Position numbers and translations under genes: made by a program. The notes beneath the pieces are model-generated. The model saw only the letters and a program-made list of their open reading frames with translations. It did no database searches and had not been told where the DNA came from. A DNA stretch of 42,820 nt from UBA12191 sp009937185 (lineage in GTDB: Bacteria > Planctomycetota > UBA8108 > UBA1146): positions 1-42,820 of the forward strand of contig CALJGL010000014.1 in NCBI GenBank assembly GCA_938075155.1, read 5' to 3'. Of the stretch, positions 30,298 through 39,214 are shown piece after piece; the first letter of the stretch is position 1, and every line of letters starts with the position of its first letter.

Positions 30298-31283
30298 CAC
30301 TCCTCGATTCCATATCCGATAATTTGATTGATCTTTTCAACGAGATTATTCAAGTCAGAATTGCGGGGAACCCGATTCCCAGATTTCACCTTCACGTCCA
30401 GCTTTTCTGGCTTCAAATCACTCTTCGAAGGGGAAAGCCCCTCTGCCCGATACAACTTGGCTGATTCATGGGTGGTTCTCTTTGACACAGCCACCGAGAG
30501 ATCTCTTAAGTGAGACAATGCCAACCGGTAGGCCACGAATTTGGGATCATTAAAGCCTTTAATGATTTCCTCTTGGTAGTCCACCAGTACAGAAATCACC
30601 TTCTTGTCCATGAACTTACGCCACTCTTTCTCGTCAAAATCACCACTAGAAAGGCGATATTCCAACCCCTCTGTGCAATCAGCGATCCCTTTGCGAACAA
30701 CACCGTCGAGTTTTGCCAACTCGGAATATGTGGTCACAAAATAATCCTGAATGAGTTTCTTTGCGGCAGCGATCTCTTCTGCAGTTCCAATAACAAATTC
30801 ATTGTCGAAATGAAACTCTGTCCAAGGTGCTGCTGCAGGCGGAAACCACTCGTCATTTTTCTCGAGTTCTTTCCGCACTTTTGAAGTTTGTTTTTTGGGG
30901 TCGACAACACTTCGGAACATGTACTTGTGTGACGAAGGTTCAAGAGCTTTTAATTTGAACGTCTCACGAAACTTTCTGTTCACCGGCAAAGTGATGGTCA
31001 ACGTCTCGATCAACTGAGAACGCCAGGTCAAAAGTAAATCAACCTTGGTTCCTCCCGGCATCTTTAGTGCTTTGCCCTGAATGTCGAGCTCATAACGCCC
31101 TTTGTCATCTTTTGAAACGTCTATTCGAATAAACTCGAGAAGCCGCATATCCTCACCGTTGGGTCCTCTGCCTTCGCCTTGAGCGCAGAGTTCATTATTT
31201 GCTGTGAACAGCATCAGAACGGAGAGAGTCAAAAGACAGACGGCACTCTTGAGAGAACGTCCCACGTTAGGAGAGTGAATCAT
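30297..31283 (-). CDS. Secreted protein, tandem paralogue A, unknown function
   Basis: 328 residues with a signal peptide (core AVCLLTLSVLMLFTA, cleavage near LCAQG). Same architecture as paralogue B: a beta-rich N-terminal region containing LLLTWRSQLIETLTI and a long helical C-terminal part with FDEKEWRKFM, AVSKR and AKLYRAEGLSPSKSDLKP. Two internal Cys. The ATG overlaps the stop of the pseudopilin-like gene (ATGA) and has GGAGG 7 nt upstream, so it can initiate on its own as well. Export and the link to a pseudopilin-type neighbour suggest a cell-surface role; the activity is unknown. Confidence 0.8.
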   Translation of the reverse strand: MIHSPNVGRSLKSAVCLLTLSVLMLFTANNELCAQGEGRGPNGEDMRLLEFIRIDVSKDDKGRYELDIQGKALKMPGGTKVDLLLTWRSQLIETLTITLPVNRKFRETFKLKALEPSSHKYMFRSVVDPKKQTSKVRKELEKNDEWFPPAAAPWTEFHFDNEFVIGTAEEIAAAKKLIQDYFVTTYSELAKLDGVVRKGIADCTEGLEYRLSSGDFDEKEWRKFMDKKVISVLVDYQEEIIKGFNDPKFVAYRLALSHLRDLSVAVSKRTTHESAKLYRAEGLSPSKSDLKPEKLDVKVKSGNRVPRNSDLNNLVEKINQIIGYGIEE

Positions 31284-34200
31284 TCTACTACCTCCGAGAT
31301 TAGGTATCTGGCCGAGGGAAGATAAACCGTCAAGGTTAAATCGTCCAATGCAGGTGAAACCATGGCACGTGATGAAAGAGGGCCGCCAGAAGCCGTTCCC
31401 GCTCTCATCTGAACTTCATATCCTAAGAATCCCAGATTGAAATCGGATCCATAATCCTGACTTCCTGTGGCAAAGAGGTATTTACCTGCAAGTTGGCTGT
31501 TGTTACGACCACCATCGCCGGCTCCTCCCGCACGTCCTCCGGGATCTCTCAACTCACGATCCGTACTTTGACCATCCACATTGACGACGGTCATCGTAGC
31601 ATCGTCCCATTGCACCGACGTGCCTGAGTACATTTTGGGTGGATACATCGACCAGGTCATGTTCCGTAATCTTCGTTTTTGAATCCCGTCTGGGAAAGGC
31701 ACCATAAAGACATTGGAGTATTTGGCCGGGCGTTCGGTGTAATACCCGCCTTTGCGGCTATCGTCTTGAGTGTATTGACCCAGATAAATCCGAAACTCGT
31801 CGATGGTGGCATTCGCTAAAACTCTCTTGATAGACGGAGCCGTTGGAGTTCCCTGACGAGTAAAGTTTGTCCCAAATTTGAAGAGGCCCTCATTGGCCAA
31901 GGCTTGGTCGCGATAAAAGCCACCAATCATTATCTGGTCTTTGGGCTCTTCTTCGTTCAGTGCGCAGAACATACCCTCGCCAATGTTATGGTTGACCGCG
32001 TCCACATTCTCGTGATCGACAAAAACACGAATCCTGTTGGTCGCAGACTGGTCGTCGTAAGAAATAGCAATATGGTGCCATTCATGTGCTCGCCAGTTCT
32101 CGACATTGACAACAGTATCAGTCCTTGCCCAATATTTTTGCTCATCCGTCTCAGCGCCTTCTTCGTTTGAAGACTCTTCGTCTTCATTACTGATGAGAGG
32201 AATGGCCTGACCGGTGTAACCTTTGGCAAACGCTTGGTGGTAATAGATGCGCGTCACTCGCAACTGACCTTCGGTGTTTTTCCATACCCAGAATTGTGAT
32301 CCTTCCGAATCACTCGGATTCTGGCCGACAGCTGTTTGAACCTGCGTCGCTCCCATGAGACCTGAGAATGTCGGGTCATCGCCGTTAAATTCCAGTTTGA
32401 TCCAAAAGGAAATCGCTCCGTTGTAGTAAGGCAAATTACCGATGTCATTATTGTAGTTACGGTTCACGGCACCCTGATCGACTGGGGATTGCCTAAAGAT
32501 CATGGCTGGAAGTCTCAGGAATCGCCCCCCCAACGCAGATGTCCGGAACATGCTGCTATTCAATCCATCCGGGACAATATCAGAGTTTTGAGCCACTTCG
32601 TCGATGAGGATCTCAGAGATCACCTCTTCTTCCAAAGCACTGTCCTGAGCTCCCCAGGTGTATGAGGAATAACGCTTCTTATAGGTACTCCCCTTCTGTG
32701 CGTAATCCGCATCCAGAACTTTACCCAGTTCTCGAATTTTGGCTTCTGGATTGGAGGACCCCCGAAGCAAATTCCGTAATTGTCGAGTCGACGCCTCGTC
32801 ACGGAACCGGAATGTATGCGCCAACCTCAACGTTGCGTTGTTCGACCAACGTGTGTCTCGAGTAGAGGGATTACTTCCAGAAATCTCAGCATCGATCTTA
32901 CCGGAGATTTCAACTCGGCCGTCTTGCCTCGATCCTGTGTAAAACTCCGGCTGTAATGCATCAATAGGATCAGGCCACGAAGTCACATTCTCTCGTGAAC
33001 TCACACTGGTTTTCTGAACAGCCCGGAAAGGTTGTTCAAATTGTTCTTGAGTCGTGTGGTGGTATACATCGAAAACTTTGACCACACTGCGAGAGATCGC
33101 TTCGGAAAAGACTTCCTTGGTCTCGCCTGCTCCTTTGATCTGGGCGAGAGAAGTGATTTCGAACATACCTTTGCTATCAAAGCAAAATTCAGTGGTGTGC
33201 CCCAAGCGAACATCGCCGGCATTTGGAGTACTCGAATCGTCGTGACCTGCCAGTTTGACCAAGCCGGACTTGTCCACGGCACGGTATGCTGGCGTATTGG
33301 GATTAATTTTGTTGATGCGCGTATTGGGATTGGCATTCGCGATAAGAATCGAACGCATCATTTCGTAATACCATGCATTCCCGCTATCAGACGGAAGATT
33401 CAATTGTCTTCGTAATCCCGCCTCACTCGGCTTCACACCACGGTCCCAAAGTTCTTTGGAACCCTGGGCGCTCGTTAAGTTGCCTCGAAAGTTCGATGCG
33501 CTTGAGCTCTGAGGATTCACCACAAATGCCGTTTCCGGGCTTGGAAACAGATTACTCGGCAACGAATTGACGAAATCCTCGAACCCGATTTCACCAGAGT
33601 TGGGAGAAGAGGTCCAAGTCCTGAAGGGCCCCCGCTCTCTTCTTTGCTGAATGATGGATCTAGCAATCGATCGGGCTTGATCTTGGCTGAGTGGTTTGCT
33701 GTAAACCCAAACAGGAGTCTGCTGAATCGAAAGTTCTTCTTTAACAGGTGCTAGAGTTCCGCCACCCAGATCAATAGCAGCAGTATTAGATGCTTCTAAT
33801 TGTTGATTAGAAATCTGCATATACGGGAAAGCTCTACGCCCGCCCAAACCCATCAGTGCGGCAATAAGGACTGGCTCAGAAGCCGTATTGATATTGATCG
33901 GGGCGCGCGGTTCTGACGTGAGCGGTGCCGCTCCTGTGACCAACTGAGCCTGGATATCCCTCGGGTCATTCCTGCTGACTCCGGTAGTTCCGACTTGAGC
34001 ACCCTGTCCCTGTCCGGGTCCGGATCCAAAGTTATTCACGACTTCCCGAGCCGCTCCAGATCTCTGGGTATATGGATTTTCATAGGCATAAGCAGTGACA
34101 AAATCACTGATCACTGCCAGGTTTTCCCTTCCGATCAAAGCCGCCAACTCCGACTTGGATGCGAACCTTCGATCGGGAAGACGATTCCTAAAGCGAATGA

Positions 34201-34822
34201 TCTCTTCACCACTCACTTGGCGACCACTTTTATTAGGCCCCGTCCAGAGAGGATTGATCTTGCCGTAGCGTGAATCTGCTTCTAGCGCCTTGCCGAGATT
34301 GGTCAACATTTGCGCGACGGTATCCTGCCGGCCATTCAGATAAATCTGACTGGCGGTATCAATCAGTTTCGTATGAAAACGATCTTCTCCTGATTGCCCG
34401 TTCACGCCTGCGTAAGATGGAATTGTCAGTCGAGCAGAGAGAGAACTTTCGTCGTTCTCCGCATCCTTCAGCGAAAGTAATCCGCCTTCACGGCTGAATC
34501 CGTTGCCTCCGACCAATCCGTAGATCCAAGGGGCATTCCGATCATTCATGCGGTTAGGCATATCCCAAAAAGGACGACTCCTCAGCATGGAAATCACGGC
34601 AGACTCGGCCGAGTTCGACAACAATTGTGCACGGTTCTTGTCTCTGAAGTTCTCAGTCGCTTTAAACTCCAGTCTCATCAGTGCGACAAAAGTCACCGCA
34701 ATGATGGAGAGCAAAGTCAATACAGCCAGTGCGATGAGGAGCATGGATCCACGCTCGCCCATACGACCTCGTACTGATATTTGATCAAGACTTGTTGACT
34801 CCAAAGGTGCCTGTCGTGACAT
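31280..34822 (-). CDS. GspK/PilX-like pseudopilin fused to a LamG-type domain
   Basis: 1180 residues from ATG 34822 (GGAG 7 nt upstream; other in-frame ATGs at 34825 and 34837). A short basic leader ends in GERGSM, followed by a hydrophobic helix (about 27-49) as in class III prepilins; there is no Glu at +5, as is known for GspK. Residues 210-226 and 310-316 (ININTAS) match the helix-hairpin-helix and INxNTA features of GspK. From about 800 to 1015 a LamG/concanavalin-like fold is readable (ISFWIKLE, W..HEWHHIAISYD, IRVFVDHE, IDEFRIYLG). The region between is Ser/Asn-rich. GspK caps the pseudopilus in type II secretion; here the LamG part suggests binding of glycan or another surface ligand (inference). 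It heads a four-gene coupled operon behind recA. Confidence 0.85.
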   Translation of the reverse strand: MSRQAPLESTSLDQISVRGRMGERGSMLLIALAVLTLLSIIAVTFVALMRLEFKATENFRDKNRAQLLSNSAESAVISMLRSRPFWDMPNRMNDRNAPWIYGLVGGNGFSREGGLLSLKDAENDESSLSARLTIPSYAGVNGQSGEDRFHTKLIDTASQIYLNGRQDTVAQMLTNLGKALEADSRYGKINPLWTGPNKSGRQVSGEEIIRFRNRLPDRRFASKSELAALIGRENLAVISDFVTAYAYENPYTQRSGAAREVVNNFGSGPGQGQGAQVGTTGVSRNDPRDIQAQLVTGAAPLTSEPRAPININTASEPVLIAALMGLGGRRAFPYMQISNQQLEASNTAAIDLGGGTLAPVKEELSIQQTPVWVYSKPLSQDQARSIARSIIQQRRERGPFRTWTSSPNSGEIGFEDFVNSLPSNLFPSPETAFVVNPQSSSASNFRGNLTSAQGSKELWDRGVKPSEAGLRRQLNLPSDSGNAWYYEMMRSILIANANPNTRINKINPNTPAYRAVDKSGLVKLAGHDDSSTPNAGDVRLGHTTEFCFDSKGMFEITSLAQIKGAGETKEVFSEAISRSVVKVFDVYHHTTQEQFEQPFRAVQKTSVSSRENVTSWPDPIDALQPEFYTGSRQDGRVEISGKIDAEISGSNPSTRDTRWSNNATLRLAHTFRFRDEASTRQLRNLLRGSSNPEAKIRELGKVLDADYAQKGSTYKKRYSSYTWGAQDSALEEEVISEILIDEVAQNSDIVPDGLNSSMFRTSALGGRFLRLPAMIFRQSPVDQGAVNRNYNNDIGNLPYYNGAISFWIKLEFNGDDPTFSGLMGATQVQTAVGQNPSDSEGSQFWVWKNTEGQLRVTRIYYHQAFAKGYTGQAIPLISNEDEESSNEEGAETDEQKYWARTDTVVNVENWRAHEWHHIAISYDDQSATNRIRVFVDHENVDAVNHNIGEGMFCALNEEEPKDQIMIGGFYRDQALANEGLFKFGTNFTRQGTPTAPSIKRVLANATIDEFRIYLGQYTQDDSRKGGYYTERPAKYSNVFMVPFPDGIQKRRLRNMTWSMYPPKMYSGTSVQWDDATMTVVNVDGQSTDRELRDPGGRAGGAGDGGRNNSQLAGKYLFATGSQDYGSDFNLGFLGYEVQMRAGTASGGPLSSRAMVSPALDDLTLTVYLPSARYLISEVVE

Positions 34823-34873
34823 CATCAATCTCCACATTCCGTCAATTTCATTCGCACAAAAATCACTACCATC

Positions 34874-34909
34874 AAAAACAAGGCCTCGTGACGAAGATCC
34901 CGTGCCTTA
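34874..34909 (-). terminator. Possible weak terminator after recA
   Basis: On the minus strand TAAGGC pairs with GCCTTG across a 20-nt interior and is followed by TTTTT. It overlaps the last codons of recA. The stem is short, so readthrough into the pseudopilin operon is possible. Confidence 0.3.
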
Positions 34910-36025
34910 CGCGTCAACTATTTCAGCTGCAGCAGAATCTTCAACCGGTGACTCGACTTCTGGGAAAATCCTGCGGCGCAATTCGGCATCTAACTGGAGC
35001 GTCATTTCCGGATGATCGCGGAGGAACTGAACGGCTTTTTCACGTCCTTGACCGATACGCTCTTCACCGATCGAGTACCAGGTTCCCGCTCTCTTCACGA
35101 GTTCCTCTTCGACACCCAAATCGAGGAGATCCCCATGATAGGAGATTCCCATGTTGAAAATGATGTCGAATTCCGCCCTCCTAAATGGAGGAGCCATCTT
35201 ATTCTTGACGACTTTCGCGACGGTTCGGTTCCCGCTCACTTCGCCATCGCTCTTGATGGCACCTATTCGACGAATATCGATCCTTACAGAAGAATAAAAC
35301 TTGAGAGCCCGCCCACCACTGGTGGTCTCAGGACTGCCAAACATGACACCAATCTTCTCGCGAATCTGATTGATGAAAACCACTGTTGTTTTGGAGCGAT
35401 GGATCACACCGGTCAACTTGCGCAGAGCTTGACTCATCAAACGAGCCTGAAGTCCAACATGGGCATCTCCCATATTGCCTTCCAATTCGGCACGCGGGAC
35501 AAGAGCGGCGACAGAGTCGATCACCACAATATCGACGGCTCCAGAAGAGACGAGCATCTCCGTAATCTCCAACGCTTGTTCGCCGCTATCAGGCTGCGAG
35601 ACGAGAAGATTTTCGAGATCCACTCCCAGTTTTTCAGCATAGGTGGGATCGAGAGCGTGCTCAGCATCGATGAAAGCGGCAACTCCGCCGGCCTTCTGGG
35701 CATTAGCGATTGCATGCAATGTCAAAGTTGTTTTACCCGATGATTCAGGACCGTAGACTTCAACCACACGAGCGCGCGGCAAGCCGCCAATTCCGAGTGC
35801 TTTGTCGAGCGAGAGAGCTCCTGTTGGAATCACATCTACCTGACGCGATTTCTCGTCTCCCAATTTCATAATCGCACCCTGACCACACTTCTTGTGGATC
35901 TGTTGGAGTGCAAAGTCTAACGCTTGTTTCTTTTGACCATCGAGTCCCTCAATGGAGGGCACGGCAGCGTCTGCTCCACGCTTTCCCTTGGCAGCAGCGG
36001 CCTTTCCCTTACGTGATTCTGGCAT
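34907..36025 (-). CDS. recA: Recombinase RecA
   Basis: ATP-dependent strand-exchange protein and co-protease. Walker A GPESSGKT is at 92-99, Walker B VVIDSVAALVP follows, and the DNA-binding loops L1 and L2 (LMSQALRKLTG, GVMFGSPETTSGGRALKFY) are standard. 372 residues. A Lys/Ala-rich N-terminal extension of about 28 residues precedes the usual start region, and the C-terminal tail is acidic. GAGAGGA precedes the ATG. No LexA-type box that I recognise lies upstream; the leader holds two hairpins instead. Confidence 0.98.
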   Translation of the reverse strand: MPESRKGKAAAAKGKRGADAAVPSIEGLDGQKKQALDFALQQIHKKCGQGAIMKLGDEKSRQVDVIPTGALSLDKALGIGGLPRARVVEVYGPESSGKTTLTLHAIANAQKAGGVAAFIDAEHALDPTYAEKLGVDLENLLVSQPDSGEQALEITEMLVSSGAVDIVVIDSVAALVPRAELEGNMGDAHVGLQARLMSQALRKLTGVIHRSKTTVVFINQIREKIGVMFGSPETTSGGRALKFYSSVRIDIRRIGAIKSDGEVSGNRTVAKVVKNKMAPPFRRAEFDIIFNMGISYHGDLLDLGVEEELVKRAGTWYSIGEERIGQGREKAVQFLRDHPEMTLQLDAELRRRIFPEVESPVEDSAAAEIVDA

Positions 36026-36048
36026 ATTTTCCTCTCTCTATCTTTCAA

Positions 36049-36111
36049 GAGACCGAATAGAAATCTCATAGGATTCCTTTGGGTCTCATATTTCGCCGGG
36101 ACTCTCGTCCC
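36049..36111 (-). promoter_or_regulatory. Two inverted repeats in the recA leader
   Basis: Reading toward recA, GGGAC-GAGA-GTCCC makes a 5-bp hairpin with a GNRA-type loop (36098-36111), then GAGACC and GGTCTC (36082-36087 and 36049-36054) can close a 27-nt interior. They lie 24-86 bp before the ATG. Either could be an RNA structure or a protein site. Confidence 0.35.
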
Positions 36112-36200
36112 ACTTCCTGAATACCTAATACTCAATTTTGTTCAGATTGAATGTGAGTCCGAAACAGCGTCTCACTCACAAACTCAAATCAGTCTTTCGA

Positions 36201-36629
36201 TCAGGGGGAACCTCCCGCTTGACCTCTATTTTCTTCCCGCCAACGATCCCTTGCGGAATCCATCACTCGGGGTCTTTCCAGCACTCGTTGCCGAGAAGTG
36301 GTTGCTTCCTCAGCAGATCTCTGCCGGATCCCATCCGTGTTGGTCGCAATCCAGCGTCGCCGCTGTCCCGAGGTCAGAGACTGCCCACTCCAAGGAGTAT
36401 TTTGGGCGTAATACAACTCTGCCTCAGACAATGAATTCCCGTTTCGCCGGATCCATTCCAGTTGCTCTCGCGCGTGGTTCACCGGGGAAAACCCCGCTCT
36501 TCCTGAAAAAGAGGCTCCGTAACCTGAACTGTTTCCAGTAGAAGAACAGCCTCCCAACAAAAGCACCACGACGATGTACGCCGTAAGAAAGCACATCCCA
36601 CAGAAGGATTTCCCACAAAAGGATTTCAC
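36201..36629 (-). CDS. Putative small lipoprotein
   Basis: The lipobox LLLGGC follows a hydrophobic run (FLTAYIVVVLLLGGC), so the mature protein would be a lipid-anchored peptide of about 115 residues starting CSSTG. The remainder is Ser/Arg-rich with QLEWIRRNG, LYYAQNTPW and a charged end, and no family comes to mind. The start is uncertain. I use GTG 36629; ATG 36596 would leave only a few residues before the core, and GTG 36785 has AAGGGAG upstream but adds 52 residues before an internal signal. A 15-bp duplication encodes KSFCG twice just ahead of the signal core. Last gene before recA on the same strand, 175 bp away. Confidence 0.6.
   Translation of the reverse strand: MKSFCGKSFCGMCFLTAYIVVVLLLGGCSSTGNSSGYGASFSGRAGFSPVNHAREQLEWIRRNGNSLSEAELYYAQNTPWSGQSLTSGQRRRWIATNTDGIRQRSAEEATTSRQRVLERPRVMDSARDRWREENRGQAGGSP
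36597..36626. repeat. 15-bp tandem duplication in the lipoprotein signal region
   Basis: CCCACAGAAGGATTT at 36597-36611 is followed directly by CCCACAAAAGGATTT at 36612-36626, one base apart. In frame it encodes two KSFCG units. Confidence 0.9.
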
Positions 36630-37117
36630 ACCGTGGGTTTTCGAAAGAGATCCTGCATCAATATCTAAACAAAAACCGCCCCCACTCAGCTCCCCGTCAG
36701 AAAGTCGAGAACTCCTGATCTCTCGTCGCTGGGAATTCTTCCCATAATTAGACACTCCCATATTTAGGCGAAATCCAAACGACACTTTTCAGGACTCCCT
36801 TTCTTTCCAATACCCAATTGCCCGCTGAGAAATATTGTGGAAAGAAAACCACAGCAAGACCTTGATCCTCACTTCAAAGAGCAAGGATTCGGTTTTGCAC
36901 CACAACTTCTTCTCAGATCCCGGCTCTTGGGAAATCGGGATTGAGAGACGAATGAGATCCCCGAGGACAGACTTCGTCTCAGGCTTATATAGTGCACCGA
37001 GGATGGGGCTCTGTCAAAGCAGGGGATGGACCCATTTCGGGTCATAATTGGGGACAGAACCGTCTGGGAAGAATCCGGAATGAGGTCAATGCAGGAGGTT
37101 CAGGAGCGTTGAGACCG
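36630..37117. other. Intergenic region, no gene supported
   Basis: The upstream extension of the lipoprotein frame covers the first 156 bp but has no protein-like pattern. The rest has one short frame (36835-37047) without a ribosome binding site or recognisable motif. A small GACCC/GGGTC inverted repeat occurs near 37030. No tRNA or clear terminator seen. Confidence 0.55.
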
Positions 37118-37699
37118 CTAAAATCTAGGTGGCTGGAGATCAACACCCGGAAAATAGGCTCTAGAAATGCGGACGACGGCCCCCATCACCTGCTCTTCAA
37201 TCGCTTCGAGCGTACGCAGCCCCGTCTCCGTATTGAGACCGATCGCTGATTCGATTTGTTCTGATAAATGACCTGCGAGGTCAAAGAGTGTGATAATTGC
37301 CTGTAAAGCCTGAGCACGCCCCAGGCGAGCAGGAATATTTTCGATCATATCCTCTAATTCCCCCGCAGTGACACGCTCTTGCTCGACTGGAACCACTAAT
37401 CCTGGACGATGGATCGCCACCAGAAGACCGCGCATGGGAAGCCCCGAGCGATTCAATAAGGAGAAGGGAGTTCCAGCCGGTACGACAACCACGTGACCAG
37501 GAAACAATTCGAGAGCGCCGTTCTCTTTTTGAACTTCTCCACGCCCCTCAAGGGCAATCAGAAGTTCTTCTCGAGACTCATGCTGATGGGTCGGTGTTTC
37601 TTCTCCATGCTGAAGAGAAACTTCCCATAATTCGACAACCCTACTGGGGGAATGAACTTCTTCATTCGCATCTTTACGGCTCCAAGAACGAAACTTCAT
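37118..37699 (-). CDS. Cupin-domain protein with helical C-terminus
   Basis: 193 residues. Residues about 20-100 form one cupin: motif 1 is THQHESREE with two His and one Glu as metal ligands; motif 2 is GHVVVVPAGTPFSLLN, where the usual fourth ligand His is Phe. A helical domain follows (about 105-180), so a stand-alone cupin enzyme or a ligand sensor is possible. GGAGG lies 9 nt before the ATG. It follows the MDR dehydrogenase by 79 nt on the same strand and may be co-transcribed. Substrate unknown. Confidence 0.85.
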   Translation of the reverse strand: MKFRSWSRKDANEEVHSPSRVVELWEVSLQHGEETPTHQHESREELLIALEGRGEVQKENGALELFPGHVVVVPAGTPFSLLNRSGLPMRGLLVAIHRPGLVVPVEQERVTAGELEDMIENIPARLGRAQALQAIITLFDLAGHLSEQIESAIGLNTETGLRTLEAIEEQVMGAVVRISRAYFPGVDLQPPRF

Positions 37700-37778
37700 T
37701 TCTGAACTCCTCCCCCCTGATATTAGGGTCTGGAGAAGTTTCCGATGTTTCGTAAAAACCGTCCAATTTTGCCCATAT

Positions 37779-38765
37779 TCAAGGACGAATCAGCACTTTC
37801 ATCACGCCTCTTTCTCCGGCTTTTTCCAGAGCTTCAACGGATCGATCCAAATTCAGCTCTAGGTCAACGAGATCTCTGGGATCGACAGCTCCAGAGGCCA
37901 AAGCCTCCAAAGCAGGCTCAAAAGGACCGCACCGTGATCCCAAGAGGCGAATCTCATCCACGACCAGAGCAGAGGCATTGCAACGGAGATCTCCGGCATA
38001 AGTACTCTTCATGATCAAAGTCCCCAAAGGCTTCAATGCTCTACGAGCAAGATCAAAACCCAAGTCATTTCCGGTGCAATCGACCGCCACGTCAAAACCT
38101 TCACCACGCAGATTTGGCGAAAGAAGTCCGTCACCATCAGTGGTGACATCGAGACCCAATGCAGAAAGAAGTTTCAATTTCCGCTCATGACGACCGAGAA
38201 CCGTGACCGATTCGAATCGATCAAATCGACTCAGTGCAGACTGCACGACTCTCGCCACCAACTGCCCTAGGCGTCCATCCCCTATGACTAACCAACGTTG
38301 ATCTTTCATGGGCGGACATTGCTCGATCACTCGAAAAGCAGCGGCAAGAGGCTCCACGAAAACAGCAGATTCATCAGGAACTGAATCGGGAACTGCATGT
38401 AAATTCTCTTCTGGTAAATAAAAGCGATCCGCAAAGCAGCCATCTCTTCCCAGAATTCCTAATACAGACCGATTCTGGCAATGCCGCTCTTCTCCCTTCT
38501 GGCAACGGAGACAATGACCGCAAACGGCATTTATTTCTCCGACAACGCGTTGACCGAGCCACTTCTCGGATCCCGCGACAACCTCTCCCACAAATTCGTG
38601 GCCCAACACCCCTTGATAAGGGTAATACCCTTTGACCAATTCCAAATCTGTGCGGCAAACTCCGAGAAGTAATGGGCGAATCAAGGCTTCAGAATCTCCC
38701 ATGGAAATGGGTGAAAACTCTGATTCCAATCCTAAATTTCCGCGATTCAACTTGAGTGCTCTCAT
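37779..38765 (-). CDS. Zinc-dependent MDR dehydrogenase (polyol/threonine dehydrogenase-like)
   Basis: 328 residues. Catalytic-zinc residues are present: Cys37 and Asp40 (GVCRTD), His56-Glu57 (GHEF) and a Glu in FVEPLAAA. The structural zinc site is Cys82, Cys85, Cys88 and Cys96. The Rossmann motif is GDGRLG. The family oxidises secondary alcohols, polyols or threonine with NAD(P). Unlike the MDR protein at 14155, this one keeps the catalytic ligands. The start ATG 38765 begins MRALKL, typical of the family; the ribosome binding site upstream is GGGGGATCG. The cupin gene follows. Confidence 0.9.
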   Translation of the reverse strand: MRALKLNRGNLGLESEFSPISMGDSEALIRPLLLGVCRTDLELVKGYYPYQGVLGHEFVGEVVAGSEKWLGQRVVGEINAVCGHCLRCQKGEERHCQNRSVLGILGRDGCFADRFYLPEENLHAVPDSVPDESAVFVEPLAAAFRVIEQCPPMKDQRWLVIGDGRLGQLVARVVQSALSRFDRFESVTVLGRHERKLKLLSALGLDVTTDGDGLLSPNLRGEGFDVAVDCTGNDLGFDLARRALKPLGTLIMKSTYAGDLRCNASALVVDEIRLLGSRCGPFEPALEALASGAVDPRDLVDLELNLDRSVEALEKAGERGVMKVLIRP

Positions 38766-39214
38766 GATCGATCCCCCAGCCTCATGAATAATTCGATACT
38801 TTCAGATTTGCCCCACTGAGTTAAGTACGAATCTTCTTTACAACAAAATACAAAATAATCGGCCTAATTGATCATTCCTAATAACAAAACAAATCAAAAG
38901 ATCGTTGACTCTAGAGTTATCGATCCAGCTTAGACTGAACAGAACTAAGCACAATTTGGTCCACAATACCGTCTCAGCTACCTGTCTTACCTGACATGCT
39001 TGACAATCTAGTCATTCGTCTCAAATACGTCAATTAGTATTCAACAGTTTGAATTATCGAGATCGCTCTATATAAGTTTGGACAAGTCAATACTGACATT
39101 CATGACCGTAGTTGAAGCCGAAAACAGTAATAGTCATGATTTTCAGTAATCTAATTTGAGTGTGCATTTATTTTTGATCAAGTTGAATATTGATCAGCGC
39201 GGAGGAGTGAAATT
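38766..39214. other. A/T-rich divergent promoter region
   Basis: 449 bp between the MDR gene and the multicopper oxidase, richer in A and T than the surroundings. No reading frame of interest. It must hold the promoters of both genes; the best candidate toward the oxidase is listed separately. Confidence 0.6.
39049..39076 (+). promoter_or_regulatory. Candidate sigma-70 promoter for the multicopper oxidase
   Basis: TTGAAT and TATAAG are 16 bp apart, 4/6 and 5/6 matches to consensus. This would give a 5' leader of about 130 nt before the ATG at 39215. Sequence match only. Confidence 0.35.

Noticed and set aside
36630..36785. N-terminal extension of the lipoprotein gene to GTG 36785
   Set aside because: It has a purine-rich site upstream, but would bury the signal peptide more than 60 residues inside the protein, which is incompatible with a lipobox.
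38999..39027. TTGACA with AAATAC 17 bp downstream as an oxidase promoter
   Set aside because: The -10 hexamer matches only two of six positions; the TTGAAT/TATAAG pair further on is better.
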